DNA of 64,000 nucleotides, taken from positions 868,001 to 932,000 of the forward strand of contig NZ_JAAOHY010000001.1 of NCBI RefSeq assembly GCF_011308835.1. Reading direction: 5' to 3'. The DNA comes from Paracoccus xiamenensis. GTDB taxonomy: Bacteria; Pseudomonadota; Alphaproteobacteria; Rhodobacterales; Rhodobacteraceae. Below the pieces are notes generated by a model that worked only from the letters and a program-made list of their open reading frames with translations, was not told where the DNA came from and searched no databases. The position numbers were made by a program, and so were the translations under genes. Below, piece by piece: positions 1-8,774 of this stretch; the stretch's first letter is position 1; each line of letters begins with the position of its first letter.

Positions 1-534
1 GAGATCGGTATAGATGCGGTCGACGCAACCCGGCGCGGTCAGCGGTAGCGAGCAGCTTGCAACGATCTTTGGCCGGCCGGCCTTGTCGGTATGGGTGGTG
101 ATGACGCCGACGCGGCGGGCCTTTTGCGCCAGTTCGATGGCGCCGCCGGCGCCGGGGGTGAAGCTGCCGGGGATCATCCAGTTTGCCAGATCGCCATTGC
201 CCGCGACCTCGAACGCGCCCAGCAGCGTCAGGTCCAGCCGGCCCGAGCGCACGATTGCAAAGCTGACGGCGCTGTCGAAAAAGGCCGCGCCCGGCAGGGT
301 CGAGACATAGGCCCCACCGGCGTCGATCAGGTTGCGGTCCTCGGACCCTTTCGCGCGCACCGGGCCGACGCCGCTGATGCCGTTTTCGGCATGCAGACAG
401 ACGGGCAGGGCGGGCGGCACATGGCGCAGAACCTGGGTGGGCAACCCGATGCCCAGATTGACCACCATGCCGGCGCGAATATCGCGGGCGGCGCGGGCCA
501 GCATGCGTTCGCGCGGGCTATCGCTTGACGACAC
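1..534 (-). CDS. 3-oxoacid-type CoA-transferase subunit B (partial, 3' end beyond window)
   Basis: Beta subunit of a family I CoA-transferase, moving CoA from an acyl-CoA to a free carboxylic acid. About 178 codons are visible; the family is near 215 residues, so roughly 40 C-terminal residues lie beyond position 1. The core motif VVNLGIGLPTQV and the catalytic glutamate motif HAENGISGVGP are present. I choose the GTG at 534 over the ATG at 504: a GGAGG lies 6 bases upstream of the GTG, and the extra N-terminus (SSDSPRERMLARAARDI) matches the usual start of PcaJ/ScoB-type subunits. It overlaps the end of the alpha subunit by 17 bases, so the two are translationally coupled. The acid substrate is not readable from the sequence. 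Confidence 0.85.
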   Translation of the reverse strand, partial: MSSSDSPRERMLARAARDIRAGMVVNLGIGLPTQVLRHVPPALPVCLHAENGISGVGPVRAKGSEDRNLIDAGGAYVSTLPGAAFFDSAVSFAIVRSGRLDLTLLGAFEVAGNGDLANWMIPGSFTPGAGGAIELAQKARRVGVITTHTDKAGRPKIVASCSLPLTAPGCVDRIYTDL

Positions 535-1216
535 CGTAAACCTCCGGCAGGGATTCGGGCAGGGCGACGACCCGGTCGACAAAGGGGCCGGGCGTGTGGA
601 TGTCATCGGGGTCAAGGCCGCCCAGAGGCAGCACACATTCCGCCTCGGCGATGGTGGTGCGGGCGGCCATGGCCATCAGCGGGTTGAAATTCCTGGCCGA
701 GGCCGCAAAGCGCAGATTGCCGAAGCCGTCCGCCGCCGCCGCATGGATCAGCGCGAAGTCGGCGCGCAAGGCGGGCTCGACCAGATAGCTGCGACCGTCG
801 GGCATGGTGACGCGCTGCTTGCCCTCGGCCATGCGGGTGCCGATGCCAATGTCGCTGAGAAACGCCGCCATTCCCGCGCCGCCAGTGCGGATCCGTTCGG
901 CAAGGATGCCCTGCGGCACGAATTCGACCGCCACCCGGCTTTCGTTCATCGCCGCGACCATATTGGCGTTCAGCCCGATATGGCTGGTGATCAGCCGCGC
1001 CATCTGGCCCGATTGCAGCAACAGGTCGATGCCCATGCCGGATTCGTTGGCGTCGTTCTTGATGATGGTCAGGTCGCGGGCGCCATGGTCCACCAGCGCG
1101 CGGATCAGCGTGAAGGGTGTGCCCGGCACGCCGAAGCCGCCGACCATGACCGAAGCCCCGTCGGGAATATCGGCCACGGCGCGGGCGGCGTCGATGATGC
1201 GGCTGTCGAGCCTCAT
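518..1216 (-). CDS. 3-oxoacid-type CoA-transferase subunit A
   Basis: Alpha subunit (232 aa) of the same CoA-transferase. The glycine-rich VMVGGFGVPGTPFTLI near residue 25 and the SGMGIDLLL segment are typical of the PcaI/ScoA/AtoD group. The ATG at 1216 overlaps the stop of the upstream aminotransferase in an ATGA junction, which supports this start and co-transcription. It works only as an alpha-beta complex with the next gene. Placed after an importer and a transaminase, it probably activates the keto or semialdehyde-derived acid made from the imported amino compound; that role is inferred. Ketoadipate, acetoacetate or another short acid could be the substrate. Confidence 0.88.
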   Translation of the reverse strand: MRLDSRIIDAARAVADIPDGASVMVGGFGVPGTPFTLIRALVDHGARDLTIIKNDANESGMGIDLLLQSGQMARLITSHIGLNANMVAAMNESRVAVEFVPQGILAERIRTGGAGMAAFLSDIGIGTRMAEGKQRVTMPDGRSYLVEPALRADFALIHAAAADGFGNLRFAASARNFNPLMAMAARTTIAEAECVLPLGGLDPDDIHTPGPFVDRVVALPESLPEVYGVVKR

Positions 1217-2556
1217 GCCGCCTCCGCCACTGGCAGGCCGGCTTCGACCGCGAAGGCATCCAGCGCCTCGGTCAGCAGGCTGATGATCTCGTCGATCTGG
1301 GTGGGCGTCACGATCAGCGGCGGGCAGACCATGAAATGATCCCCCTCCAACCCGCCACGGGTGCGGCGCGCATAGATGATGAGCCCACGTTCGTAAGCCA
1401 GATCAACCAGTCGCAGATAGGCGTTCAGTTCCTTGGGCAGGGGCGCCATGGTGCTGCGATCCGAGACCAGTTCGAAGGCCAGCAGCAGCCCCTTGCCACG
1501 CACGTCGCCGATGAAGGGATAGCGGTTCATCAGCCCTTCCAGCCGCGATTTCAGCAGATCGCCCATGCGCGCTGCGTTGTCGGTCAGCCCGCCACGTTGT
1601 AGTTCGGTCAGCACCGCGCAGCCAGCCGCGCAGGCCAGCGGGTTGCCAGCATAGGTATGGCCGTGCAAAAAGCCGCCCGCGTCCAGCACCGGCTCGACGA
1701 TATCGCCGCGCGCGACCATCGCGCCAAGCGGCACATAGCCGGCGGCAAAGCCCTTGGACAGCGCCATGATGTCGGGCGTCACCCCCCAGTGCTGGGCGGC
1801 GACAAAGCGGCCGGTGCGGCCGGCGCCGGTCATCACCTCGTCATAGATCAGCAGTATGCCGAATTCGTCGCAGATCTCGCGGATGCGAGTATAGTAGCTG
1901 TCGGGCGCCACCAACGCCCCGGTCGAGGCGCCGCCCACCGGCTCCATGATGAAGGCCAGCACGGTTTCGGGGCCTTGGGCGACGATCTCGTCGCGCAGCA
2001 TCTCGGCATAGCGCAGGCCGCGCGCGGCATCGTCCAGATTGTCGCGGTCCAGATAGCAGGTGGGCGCGGGAACCTTGGGCATCACCCGCATCATCGGCGC
2101 GAATGGGCCGGTAAAGCTGTCCATGCCGGTGATCGCCAGCGACCCCATGGTCGAGCCGTGATAGGACGGAAAGCGCGAGATCACCTTCCACGCCCTGTCG
2201 CGCCCCTGGGTTAGCGCGTATTGGCGCGCCAGCTTGATCGTGCTTTCGACCGCTTCGGACCCGCCCGAGACGAAGAACACCCGGTCAAGGCCCGCGGGCA
2301 TCATCTCGGCGGTCATCCGGGCCAGATCCTCGGCCGGTTGGTTCTGGAAATGCAGCCGGTAACCGAAGGTCGATTTCGCCATCTGTGCCTGCATCGCCGC
2401 CAGCACGCGCGGGTTGGAGTGGCCGATATTGCTGACCATCGCGCCCGATGACCCGTCCAAGTAGCGCCGCCCTTCTGTGTCCCACAGATAGATCCCCTCG
2501 GCCCGGTCCAGCATTGGGCGGGACAGGCGGGACTGATAGAAAAGATGGCTGCTCAT
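1213..2556 (-). CDS. class III (omega) aminotransferase, PLP-dependent
   Basis: Fold-type I, class III transaminase of 447 aa, the normal family length. Visible: phosphate-binding SGGSEA near residue 98, the cofactor-pairing aspartate in [13 protein letters not shown] (about D239), and the PLP lysine in [10 protein letters not shown] (about K268). Class III enzymes usually act on omega-amines or beta-amino acids and transfer the amino group to pyruvate or 2-oxoglutarate. The ATG at 2556 overlaps the stop of the ATPase gene by four bases. With an amino acid importer before it and a CoA-transferase after it, it probably performs the first catabolic step on the imported compound. Annotation pipelines often label such genes generically as aspartate aminotransferase family; the true substrate is unknown. 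Confidence 0.88.
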   Translation of the reverse strand: MSSHLFYQSRLSRPMLDRAEGIYLWDTEGRRYLDGSSGAMVSNIGHSNPRVLAAMQAQMAKSTFGYRLHFQNQPAEDLARMTAEMMPAGLDRVFFVSGGSEAVESTIKLARQYALTQGRDRAWKVISRFPSYHGSTMGSLAITGMDSFTGPFAPMMRVMPKVPAPTCYLDRDNLDDAARGLRYAEMLRDEIVAQGPETVLAFIMEPVGGASTGALVAPDSYYTRIREICDEFGILLIYDEVMTGAGRTGRFVAAQHWGVTPDIMALSKGFAAGYVPLGAMVARGDIVEPVLDAGGFLHGHTYAGNPLACAAGCAVLTELQRGGLTDNAARMGDLLKSRLEGLMNRYPFIGDVRGKGLLLAFELVSDRSTMAPLPKELNAYLRLVDLAYERGLIIYARRTRGGLEGDHFMVCPPLIVTPTQIDEIISLLTEALDAFAVEAGLPVAEAA

Positions 2557-3320
2557 GATCGGCCTTCGAGATGTTTGCGCAGGAAGTTGCGGGTGCGTTC
2601 GTTGGTGGGGTTGCGGAAGATCACATCGGGCGGGCCTTCCTCGACCACGACGCCCTGATCCATGAACAGGACGCGGTCGCAGACATCCTGCGCGAAGCCC
2701 ATTTCATGGGTGACGATCAGCATGGTCATGTGTTCCTGCGCCAGCCGCTTCATCACTGCGTTCACTTCTTCGACCAGTTCGGGATCAAGGGCCGAGGTCG
2801 CTTCGTCAAACAGCATCACCTTGGGCTTCATCGCCAGCGCGCGGGCAATGGCCACGCGCTGTTTCTGGCCGCCCGACAACTGGCTGGGGAAATAGTCGAT
2901 GCGTTCCAGCATGCCGACATGATCCAGCTGTTCCTCGGCCAGCTTGTCGACATCGGCCTGCGATAGACCCTTCAGCAGGCGCGGGCCAAGGGTGACATTT
3001 CCGCGCACGGTCAGATGCGGGAACAGGTTGAAATGCTGGAACACCATGCCGATTTCCTGCCGGATCCGGTTGATATGGCGTTCGTATTCGCGCGGCGGCA
3101 GACGCTTGTTCACCTGCTCGCCTTCAAGGAAGATCTCGCCGCCCGACAGGGGGTCAAGCTCATTGATGGCGCGCAGGAAGGTGGATTTGCCTGATCCCGA
3201 AGGACCGATGATCGCCACGATCTCGCCCCGGTTCACGGTCAGGCTGATATCCTTCAGCACCTCCAGCGCGCCATAGCTTTTGGCAGCGTTTCGGATCTCG
3301 ATGATGGGTTGTTCGGTCAC
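2553..3320 (-). CDS. polar amino acid ABC transporter, ATP-binding subunit
   Basis: Cytoplasmic ATPase (255 aa) of the GlnQ/HisP type. Walker [10 protein letters not shown] at about 39-47, signature LSGGQKQR at about 148-155, Walker [15 protein letters not shown] at about 168-181 and the H-loop histidine in VTHEMGFA near 205 are all intact. The start is a GTG at 3320, preceded by an AAGGGGGA ribosome site about 5 bases upstream; no in-frame ATG lies nearby. It energises the two permeases encoded just upstream and is followed directly by the aminotransferase, so uptake and catabolism share a transcript. Confidence 0.92.
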   Translation of the reverse strand: MTEQPIIEIRNAAKSYGALEVLKDISLTVNRGEIVAIIGPSGSGKSTFLRAINELDPLSGGEIFLEGEQVNKRLPPREYERHINRIRQEIGMVFQHFNLFPHLTVRGNVTLGPRLLKGLSQADVDKLAEEQLDHVGMLERIDYFPSQLSGGQKQRVAIARALAMKPKVMLFDEATSALDPELVEEVNAVMKRLAQEHMTMLIVTHEMGFAQDVCDRVLFMDQGVVVEEGPPDVIFRNPTNERTRNFLRKHLEGRS

Positions 3321-3333
3321 ACGGATCCCCCTT

Positions 3334-3990
3334 TCAGCGCGAAGCGGCGATGCGGCGCTCGATCCGGCGCTGCACGGCTTCCATGCCGAGGTTGACGATG
3401 TAGTAAAGAACCGCCGCCGCCAGGTAGAATTCGAACGGGCGGAAGGTGCGGCTGATGGCCTGCTGCGCCGAAAGCGTCAGTTCAGCCACCCCGATCACCG
3501 ATACCAGCGCCGAATCCTTCAGCAGCGCGATCATGTTGTTGCCGATGGGCGGGATGACCGCGCGCACCGCCTGCGGGATGACGACATGGCGCAGCGCCTG
3601 CCAGCGCGACAGGCCGATGGTGCGGGCGGCCTCGGTCTGGCCCTTGTCGACGGCCAGGATCGCGGCCTGGATCAGTTCCGAGTTATAGACCGCGAAATGC
3701 AGCCCCAGCCCGATGACGCCGGCAACGAAGGCGGGCAGGTCGATGCCGATCTGGATCAGCCCGAAATAGATCAGGAACAGTTGCAGCAGCAGCGGCGTGC
3801 CCATGAACAGGGCCTCGAACAGGCGAAAGGGCCAGCGGATCACTGCCGGCGCATACAGTGCCACCACCGCGAACAGCACCCCGCCGATATAGGACAGCAC
3901 CCCCGCCAGCACGGTGATGGCAACGGTCCAAAGCGTGCCTTGCAGAAGCAGCCCCCAGAAGCCGCCCAGAACGCTGAAATCAAGTCCCAT
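3334..3990 (-). CDS. amino acid ABC transporter permease (HisM/GlnP type)
   Basis: Inner-membrane permease of 218 aa with about five hydrophobic segments. It carries the ATPase-coupling EAA loop in the form [16 protein letters not shown] near residue 136, as in HisMQ/GlnP proteins. A GGGGGG ribosome site sits just upstream of the ATG at 3990. The gene lies 12 bases after the paired permease and 13 bases before the ATPase gene. The two permeases share the same EAA sequence almost exactly, so they look like an old duplication that forms a heterodimer. Confidence 0.9.
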   Translation of the reverse strand: MGLDFSVLGGFWGLLLQGTLWTVAITVLAGVLSYIGGVLFAVVALYAPAVIRWPFRLFEALFMGTPLLLQLFLIYFGLIQIGIDLPAFVAGVIGLGLHFAVYNSELIQAAILAVDKGQTEAARTIGLSRWQALRHVVIPQAVRAVIPPIGNNMIALLKDSALVSVIGVAELTLSAQQAISRTFRPFEFYLAAAVLYYIVNLGMEAVQRRIERRIAASR

Positions 3991-4002
3991 GCTGCCCCCC
4001 GG

Positions 4003-4650
4003 TCATGCGATGCGTGCCTTGCGATCCAGCCAGCCGACCACACGGCCGACCGACAGGATGATGATGAGGTAGAGAATCCCCGCCAGCAGGAACATTTCGA
4101 ACGGACGATAGGTCGAGCCGATATAGCGCTGCGCGGTATAGGTCAGCTCGACCACGGAAATCGGCGCGACAAGGGCGGTGGCCTTGATCAGCGCGTTGAT
4201 ATTGACGCCAAGCGGCCGGATCATCAGCCGCATCGCCTGCGGCAGGATGACGTGGCGCATGGCCTGCCAACGCGACATGCCGATGGTGCGCGCCGCCTCG
4301 GTCTGGCCTCGATCGACGGCGATGATGGCGCCGCGGATCGTCTCGGTCATATAAGCGCCGGCATTGACGCCCAGCCCGATGACCCCGGCCTGAAAGGCGT
4401 CCAGCTGGATGCCGATCTGCGGGCCGCCGAAATACAGCAGGAACAGCTGGATCAGCGCCGGCGTGCCGCGAAAAACGCTGACATAGGCCGCCCCCAGAAA
4501 GCGCAGAACGCGTGAGCGCGACAGCCGCGCCGCCGCCCCCAGCGATCCGCAGATCAGCCCGAGGATCGCCGTCAGCACCGACAGCAGCACCGTCACCCAA
4601 GCCGCCTTCAGAAAGAAGGGGAAGACCGTGCGGATCAGTTCGAAATCCAT
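4003..4650 (-). CDS. amino acid ABC transporter permease (HisQ/GlnP type)
   Basis: Second permease of the importer, about 215 aa, with the EAA motif EAARTIGMSRWQAMRH. An in-frame ATG at 4683 would add 11 residues (MPAGAARTGG...), but that stretch overlaps the stem-loop at 4670-4698. The ATG at 4650 (MDFELIRTV) gives a normal permease start and is preferred. It forms the membrane channel with the next gene. Separation from the binding-protein gene by a stem-loop is common where the binding protein must be made in excess. Confidence 0.88.
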   Translation of the reverse strand: MDFELIRTVFPFFLKAAWVTVLLSVLTAILGLICGSLGAAARLSRSRVLRFLGAAYVSVFRGTPALIQLFLLYFGGPQIGIQLDAFQAGVIGLGVNAGAYMTETIRGAIIAVDRGQTEAARTIGMSRWQAMRHVILPQAMRLMIRPLGVNINALIKATALVAPISVVELTYTAQRYIGSTYRPFEMFLLAGILYLIIILSVGRVVGWLDRKARIA

Positions 4651-4669
4651 TGCCCCGCCTGTTCGCGCG

Positions 4670-4698
4670 GCCCCGGCAGGCATCTGCCCGGCCGGGGC
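4670..4698 (-). terminator. stem-loop between binding-protein and permease genes
   Basis: Perfect 8-bp inverted repeat GCCCCGGC (4670-4677) and GCCGGGGC (4691-4698) between the stop of the binding-protein gene and the first permease start. No T-run follows, so it is probably an mRNA-stabilising or attenuating hairpin rather than a full terminator. Such hairpins raise binding-protein levels relative to the permeases. Confidence 0.55.
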
Positions 4699-4706
4699 GT
4701 TTCACC

Positions 4707-5477
4707 TTAGCGGATGTCGCCGCCGACCCATTCCTCGGCGATTTTCAGATAGGTGCCGTCTTCCATCATCGCATCCAGCGCCTTCTGCATCTCGGCGGCG
4801 AGGGCGGGGTTGTCCTTGCGGATGGCGATCCCGGCGGCGAAGGTTTCTGCCTCGGGATAGTCGACCTCGACCGCGTTGGTCTTGCCTTCCTTGATGGCGA
4901 TCATCACCGGGATGTCGTCGTTGACGATGGCGTCGACGCGGCCGTTTTCCAGTTCCAGCAGCAGCTCTGGCAAGCCCTTGTAGGTGCGGACGTTATAGCC
5001 CTGGTCGCGTGTCCATTGGTCATGCGTTTCGCCCAGAGTGACCCCGACGGTGGCGTCCTTCAGGTCGTCGACGCTTTTGACCTTGCCATCGGCCGGGGCG
5101 AAGATGCCGCGGCGGGTGTTGTAATAGGGGCCAACGAAGTCGACGACCTGCTGGCGTTCCTCGGTGATCGACATCGAGCCGACGACAGCGTCATATTTGT
5201 TGGCCAGCAACCCGCCGATGATGCCGTCCCAGGCGGTGGTGACGATCTCGGCCTCGACGCCCATGCGTTTGGCGATCTCGGTGCCGATTGCGGCATCGAA
5301 GCCCACGACTTCGTTCTGTTCGTTGACGAAGTTGAAGGGCGGATAGGCGCCCGACATGGCGATGCGCATCACGCCGGCTTCCTTGATCTTGTCCAGATCC
5401 TCGGCAAGGGCGGGTGCTGCGGTCAGCGCCGCTGCGATCAGGGCGCCACTGGTCAGCGCACGGCTGATAAAGCTCAT
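4707..5477 (-). CDS. polar amino acid ABC transporter, periplasmic substrate-binding protein
   Basis: Family 3 solute-binding protein of about 256 aa. An N-terminal signal peptide (MSFISRALTSGALIAAALTA, cleavage near APALAED) sends it to the periplasm. The mature start, LDKIKEAGVMRIAMSGAYPP, is the classic amino-acid-binding opening, and GFDAAIGTEIAKRMG follows. GGGAG stands 5-6 bases before the second of two adjacent ATGs, so I use 5477 rather than 5480 or the in-frame 5501. It is the first gene of the operon and is divergent from the LysR gene. Ligand class cannot be read directly; the downstream aminotransferase suggests an amino compound that is not a core proteinogenic nutrient. Confidence 0.92.
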   Translation of the reverse strand: MSFISRALTSGALIAAALTAAPALAEDLDKIKEAGVMRIAMSGAYPPFNFVNEQNEVVGFDAAIGTEIAKRMGVEAEIVTTAWDGIIGGLLANKYDAVVGSMSITEERQQVVDFVGPYYNTRRGIFAPADGKVKSVDDLKDATVGVTLGETHDQWTRDQGYNVRTYKGLPELLLELENGRVDAIVNDDIPVMIAIKEGKTNAVEVDYPEAETFAAGIAIRKDNPALAAEMQKALDAMMEDGTYLKIAEEWVGGDIR

Positions 5478-5518
5478 CATCTTCTCCCATGTTGGTCGCA
5501 TTTTTTACGAGTCCTCGG

Positions 5519-5559
5519 ATTATCTTGCGTTGTCAGTTTTCATCGGACAAACAGATAAT
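5519..5559. promoter_or_regulatory. divergent promoter region with ATTATCT/AGATAAT inverted repeat
   Basis: The gap between the ABC operon and the divergent LysR gene holds a 7-bp inverted repeat, ATTATCT (5519-5525) and AGATAAT (5553-5559), with centres about 34 bp apart. LysR regulators usually bind such divergent regions as tetramers. This is a candidate only; no classical T-N11-A box stands out within it. Confidence 0.35.
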
Positions 5560-5576
5560 TCCTATTCAAAGCATAG

Positions 5577-6533
5577 ATGACATTTATGTACGACCGCCGC
5601 TTCGTCTGGAATCTGGACTGGAATCTGCTTCGAACCTTCATGGTAATCGCCGACCGGCAGGGTATCACGGCGGCTGCGAATGTGCTGGGGGTGAAGCAAC
5701 CCACCGTCAGCGCGGCCCTGCAACGGCTGGAGGCCAGCATGCAGGTCCAATTGGTTGCCCGTGGGCCGCGCCAGTTCGACCTGACCCCGGCGGGGCGGCA
5801 ATTGTATCAGGAAGCGGCAGCGATTTTCGGCGCCGTCGCCCAGCTTCCCGACCTGATTGCCGAGAATGGCGACAGGCTGCAGGGACAGGTGACCGTCGCA
5901 TTGGCAAGCCATGTTGTCTCGACCCATTTCGACGATCTGCTGTCACGCTTCGGGCTGGAACATCCCGGAATTGGCTTTGCGCTGCCGGTCCATGAAAGCC
6001 GCGAAGTGGCGAACATGGTCCGCGAAAACCGCGTCACCGCCGGAATCTGCCTGTTGGATCACCCGCCCGAGGGGTTGCAGACCCGCGTGTTGTTTCACGA
6101 ACATTTCGCCATCTATTGCGGGGCTGGCCATCCGGGCTTCGGTCGCGTGGCGATACCGGCGGCAGAATTGGCCGAATATGAAACCGTCAGCTTCCAGACC
6201 GAGACGCTGGACGGCCCGCTGCGCGACGTACGCCTGATGCGTGACCGGATCGGCCTGAAATCACATCCGCGCGGACTGTCATCCAGCCTGCACGAGTTGC
6301 GTCGGATGATCGCCGCCGGGCTGGGGATCGGCGCGCTGCCGGTTCATATTGCCGCCGATGATGTCGCGCGAGGCCGGTTGCGGCGGATCGAGGTGCCCGG
6401 CGGCGTGGCGCGGGTGCCGGTCCATCTGGTGCGACACGGGGGGCGTCGCTTCTCGGCCGCCGAGGCGGCCTTTCTGGCTGCGCTTGACCAGATGCTGGAT
6501 CAGGTGCCCGAGACCGCGCGCGACTATGGCTGA
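5577..6533 (+). CDS. LysR-family transcriptional regulator
   Basis: Regulator of 318 aa with an N-terminal winged helix-turn-helix (LLRTFMVIADRQGITAAANV, then KQPTVSAALQRLEA) and a C-terminal effector domain. The ATG at 5577 is used; an in-frame ATG at 5586 is possible and neither has a strong ribosome site. It is transcribed away from the amino acid ABC/aminotransferase/CoA-transferase operon and most likely controls it in response to the imported compound or a catabolite. That target is inferred from position. Confidence 0.88.
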   Translation: MTFMYDRRFVWNLDWNLLRTFMVIADRQGITAAANVLGVKQPTVSAALQRLEASMQVQLVARGPRQFDLTPAGRQLYQEAAAIFGAVAQLPDLIAENGDRLQGQVTVALASHVVSTHFDDLLSRFGLEHPGIGFALPVHESREVANMVRENRVTAGICLLDHPPEGLQTRVLFHEHFAIYCGAGHPGFGRVAIPAAELAEYETVSFQTETLDGPLRDVRLMRDRIGLKSHPRGLSSSLHELRRMIAAGLGIGALPVHIAADDVARGRLRRIEVPGGVARVPVHLVRHGGRRFSAAEAAFLAALDQMLDQVPETARDYG

Positions 6534-6719
6534 GCGGAGCGTCATGCGGGGCTGCGCAAAAGCCCTCGGCGATCAATCCGCTGTTCGGTTCCGTCGAACG
6601 CGGCATTTCATTCAAGCCCGCTTGTTGCGAACGATCCGCGATCGTAACTTCGACCCAGAAGACAGATTTCCGGCCATCACGGCCGACACATACCTGAACC
6701 GAAACAGATCGGGATAATC

Positions 6720-7310
6720 ATGAGCAAACCGAAAATCGCCATTATCATCGGCTCGACCCGCGAGACGCGTTTCGCCGACAAACCGGCTGCCTGGCTGCTG
6801 GAAAACGCCCAGAAGCGTGACGACCTGGAATTCGAACTGGTCGATCTGCGCGATTACGACCTGCCGTTGTTCAACGAGGTCGCCTCGAACCTGTGGGTGC
6901 CGTCGCAGGACCCGCGAGTGGTGAAATGGCAGCAGAAGCTGGCCGAATTCGACGGCTATATGTTCGTGACCGCGGAATACAACCACTCGGTCAGCGGTTC
7001 GCTGAAAAACGCGCTGGATCAGGCCTATAAGGAATGGAACCACAAACCGATGGCCGCGATGGGCTATGGCGGCGTGGGTGCCGCGCGCGCCATCGAACAT
7101 CTGCGCGGCATCGCGGTTGAGCTTCAGATGGTCCCGATCCGCAATGCCGTCCATCTGGGCGGGGGCGAGTTCATGAAGGTCAGCCCGCTGGGCCAGAACG
7201 GCGACATGTCCGAGGTCGATGCCGTGCTGCAGCCCTCGTTGCAGGCGACGCTGGACGAGCTGGCATGGTGGACGAATGCCACCAAGGCGGCGCGCGAAAA
7301 AACCGCGTAA
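6720..7310 (+). CDS. NAD(P)H-dependent FMN reductase / quinone reductase family protein
   Basis: Flavodoxin-like protein of 196 aa from the NADPH-dependent FMN reductase family. It opens with the flavin phosphate loop IAIIIGSTRETR and carries the AEYNHSVSGSLKNALD segment typical of this family. Members reduce FMN, quinones or azo compounds with two electrons. It precedes genes for a glutathionyl-hydroquinone reductase, a Kef antiporter and an MhqO-like dioxygenase, which points to quinone handling. A hairpin terminator follows the stop. A general flavin reductase role remains possible. Confidence 0.85.
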   Translation: MSKPKIAIIIGSTRETRFADKPAAWLLENAQKRDDLEFELVDLRDYDLPLFNEVASNLWVPSQDPRVVKWQQKLAEFDGYMFVTAEYNHSVSGSLKNALDQAYKEWNHKPMAAMGYGGVGAARAIEHLRGIAVELQMVPIRNAVHLGGGEFMKVSPLGQNGDMSEVDAVLQPSLQATLDELAWWTNATKAAREKTA

Positions 7311-7318
7311 TCCGATCA

Positions 7319-7344
7319 GGGCGGCCCACAACGGCCGCCCTTTT
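7319..7344 (+). terminator. intrinsic terminator after FMN reductase gene
   Basis: GGGCGGCC (7319-7326), six-base loop, GGCCGCCC (7333-7340), then TTTT. The perfect 8-bp GC stem with a T-run directly after it is a standard rho-independent terminator. Confidence 0.8.
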
Positions 7345-7412
7345 CATTGCCGCGCGGCTGAACCGGGTCCATGGTTGGCCGCGAGAGATACCGCAGGAGA
7401 GGGAGAGCCGAG

Positions 7413-7721
7413 ATGACCACCATCACCAAGGAAGAAGACGGCCGCCATGGCCGTTATGTCGCCCGCATCGACGGCATCGCGGCCGAGGGTGAGATCACCT
7501 TTACCCATCGCGGCCCCGGCGTCATCAGTGCCGATCATACCGGGGTTCCCGATGCGATGGGTGGCAAGGGCGTGGCCAAGGCGTTGCTGGATTTCATGCT
7601 GGAGGACGCGCGCGCCAATAGTTTCCGCATCATTCCGATCTGCCCCTTTGTGCGCGGCCAATATGCGCGTCACCCGGAATGGTCGGACCTGTTCACCACC
7701 AAGCCCGGCGAAGACCCCTGA
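7413..7721 (+). CDS. small GNAT-like N-acetyltransferase (YidJ/YjdJ type)
   Basis: Protein of about 102 aa resembling the minimal GNAT proteins of the PF14542 group. After an N-terminal beta region (EGEITFTHRGPGVI) comes the acetyl-CoA loop region MGGKGVAKALLDFMLEDARA and the closing IIPICPFVRGQYARHPEW, which is characteristic. The ATG at 7413 follows AGGAGAGGGAGAG; the in-frame upstream GTG/ATG at 7371 has no ribosome site. Targets of this family are unknown. It lies between the flavin reductase and the glutathione transferase gene. Confidence 0.8.
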   Translation: MTTITKEEDGRHGRYVARIDGIAAEGEITFTHRGPGVISADHTGVPDAMGGKGVAKALLDFMLEDARANSFRIIPICPFVRGQYARHPEWSDLFTTKPGEDP

Positions 7722-7793
7722 GAGTTGTCGTCGCACAGGACCACAGCGATCCGCAGCATGCTTGCGGGTGGGATGTAACGGAAAGGAAGACCG

Positions 7794-8768
7794 ATGGGAT
7801 TGCTTGTCGACGGCGTCTGGCAGGACAAATGGTATGACACCGCCAGCACGGGCGGACGGTTTCAGCGCAGCACGACCGGCTGGCGCAACTGGATCACGCC
7901 CGACGGCGCGGCCGGGCCAACGGGCAAGGGCGGCTTCAAGGCCGAAAGCGGGCGCTATCATCTCTACGTCTGCCTAGCCTGCCCATGGGCGCATCGCACG
8001 CTGATTTTTCGGGCGCTGAAGGGGCTTCAGCCCCATATCGACATCTCGGCGGTGCATCCCGACATGCTTTCGGACGGGTGGGAATTCCGCACCGATTTCC
8101 CCGGCGCTACCGGCGACCGGCTGTTCGGGCTGCCTTTCCTGCGCGACATCTACCTTAAGGCCGATCCAAAGGCTTCTGGCCGGGTGACGGTGCCGGTTCT
8201 GTGGGACAAGCAGACGGACACCATCGTCAGCAACGAAAGCGCCGATATCATCCGCATGTTCAACTCCGCCTTCGACGGGCTGACCGGAAACACGGACGAC
8301 TATTGGCCAGAAGATCTGCGCCCGCAGATCGAGGCGTTGAACGCCCGCATCTACGACACCGTCAATAACGGCGTTTACAAGGCCGGCTTTGCCACCACGC
8401 AGGAAGCCTATGACGAGGGCGTCGTTCCGTTGTTCGAAAGCCTCGACTGGCTGGAGGATCTGCTGGGCCGCAACCGCTATCTGACCGGCGACCGTTTGAC
8501 CGAGGCCGATTGGCGCCTGTTCACCACCATGGTCCGCTTCGACCCGGTCTATCACACGCATTTCAAATGCAACCGAAAGTGGCTGCGCGAATATCCGAAC
8601 CTCTGGGGCTGGACGCGCGAGCTTTACCAGATCCCCGGCGTGGCCGAGACGGTGGATATGGGCCATATCGTCCGCCACTATCATTACAGCCACGACACGA
8701 TTAACCCGTATCGGATCATCCCGATCAACCCGGTTATCGACTGGATGGAGCCGCACGGCCGAGGCTAG
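7794..8768 (+). CDS. glutathionyl-hydroquinone reductase (Xi-class glutathione transferase, YqjG/PcpF type)
   Basis: Protein of 324 aa, the family length. The N-terminal thioredoxin-like domain carries the catalytic CPWAH motif (C63 in LACPWAHRT). The conserved C-terminal helices include the EADWRLFTTMVRFDPVYHTHFKCN segment found across the GS-HQR family. These cytoplasmic enzymes remove glutathione from glutathionyl-hydroquinones, recycling quinone adducts. A GGAAAGG ribosome site precedes the ATG. It converges with the Kef-type antiporter gene, with six bases between the stops. Kef antiporters respond to glutathione adducts, so the pairing makes functional sense. Confidence 0.9.
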   Translation: MGLLVDGVWQDKWYDTASTGGRFQRSTTGWRNWITPDGAAGPTGKGGFKAESGRYHLYVCLACPWAHRTLIFRALKGLQPHIDISAVHPDMLSDGWEFRTDFPGATGDRLFGLPFLRDIYLKADPKASGRVTVPVLWDKQTDTIVSNESADIIRMFNSAFDGLTGNTDDYWPEDLRPQIEALNARIYDTVNNGVYKAGFATTQEAYDEGVVPLFESLDWLEDLLGRNRYLTGDRLTEADWRLFTTMVRFDPVYHTHFKCNRKWLREYPNLWGWTRELYQIPGVAETVDMGHIVRHYHYSHDTINPYRIIPINPVIDWMEPHGRG

Positions 8769-8774
8769 GACAGT

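Noticed and set aside
3280..4515. Long plus-strand open frame of 411 codons
   Set aside because: It lies antisense to the ABC permease genes and encodes a Gln/His/Arg/Asp-rich low-complexity product typical of the opposite strand of GC-rich genes.
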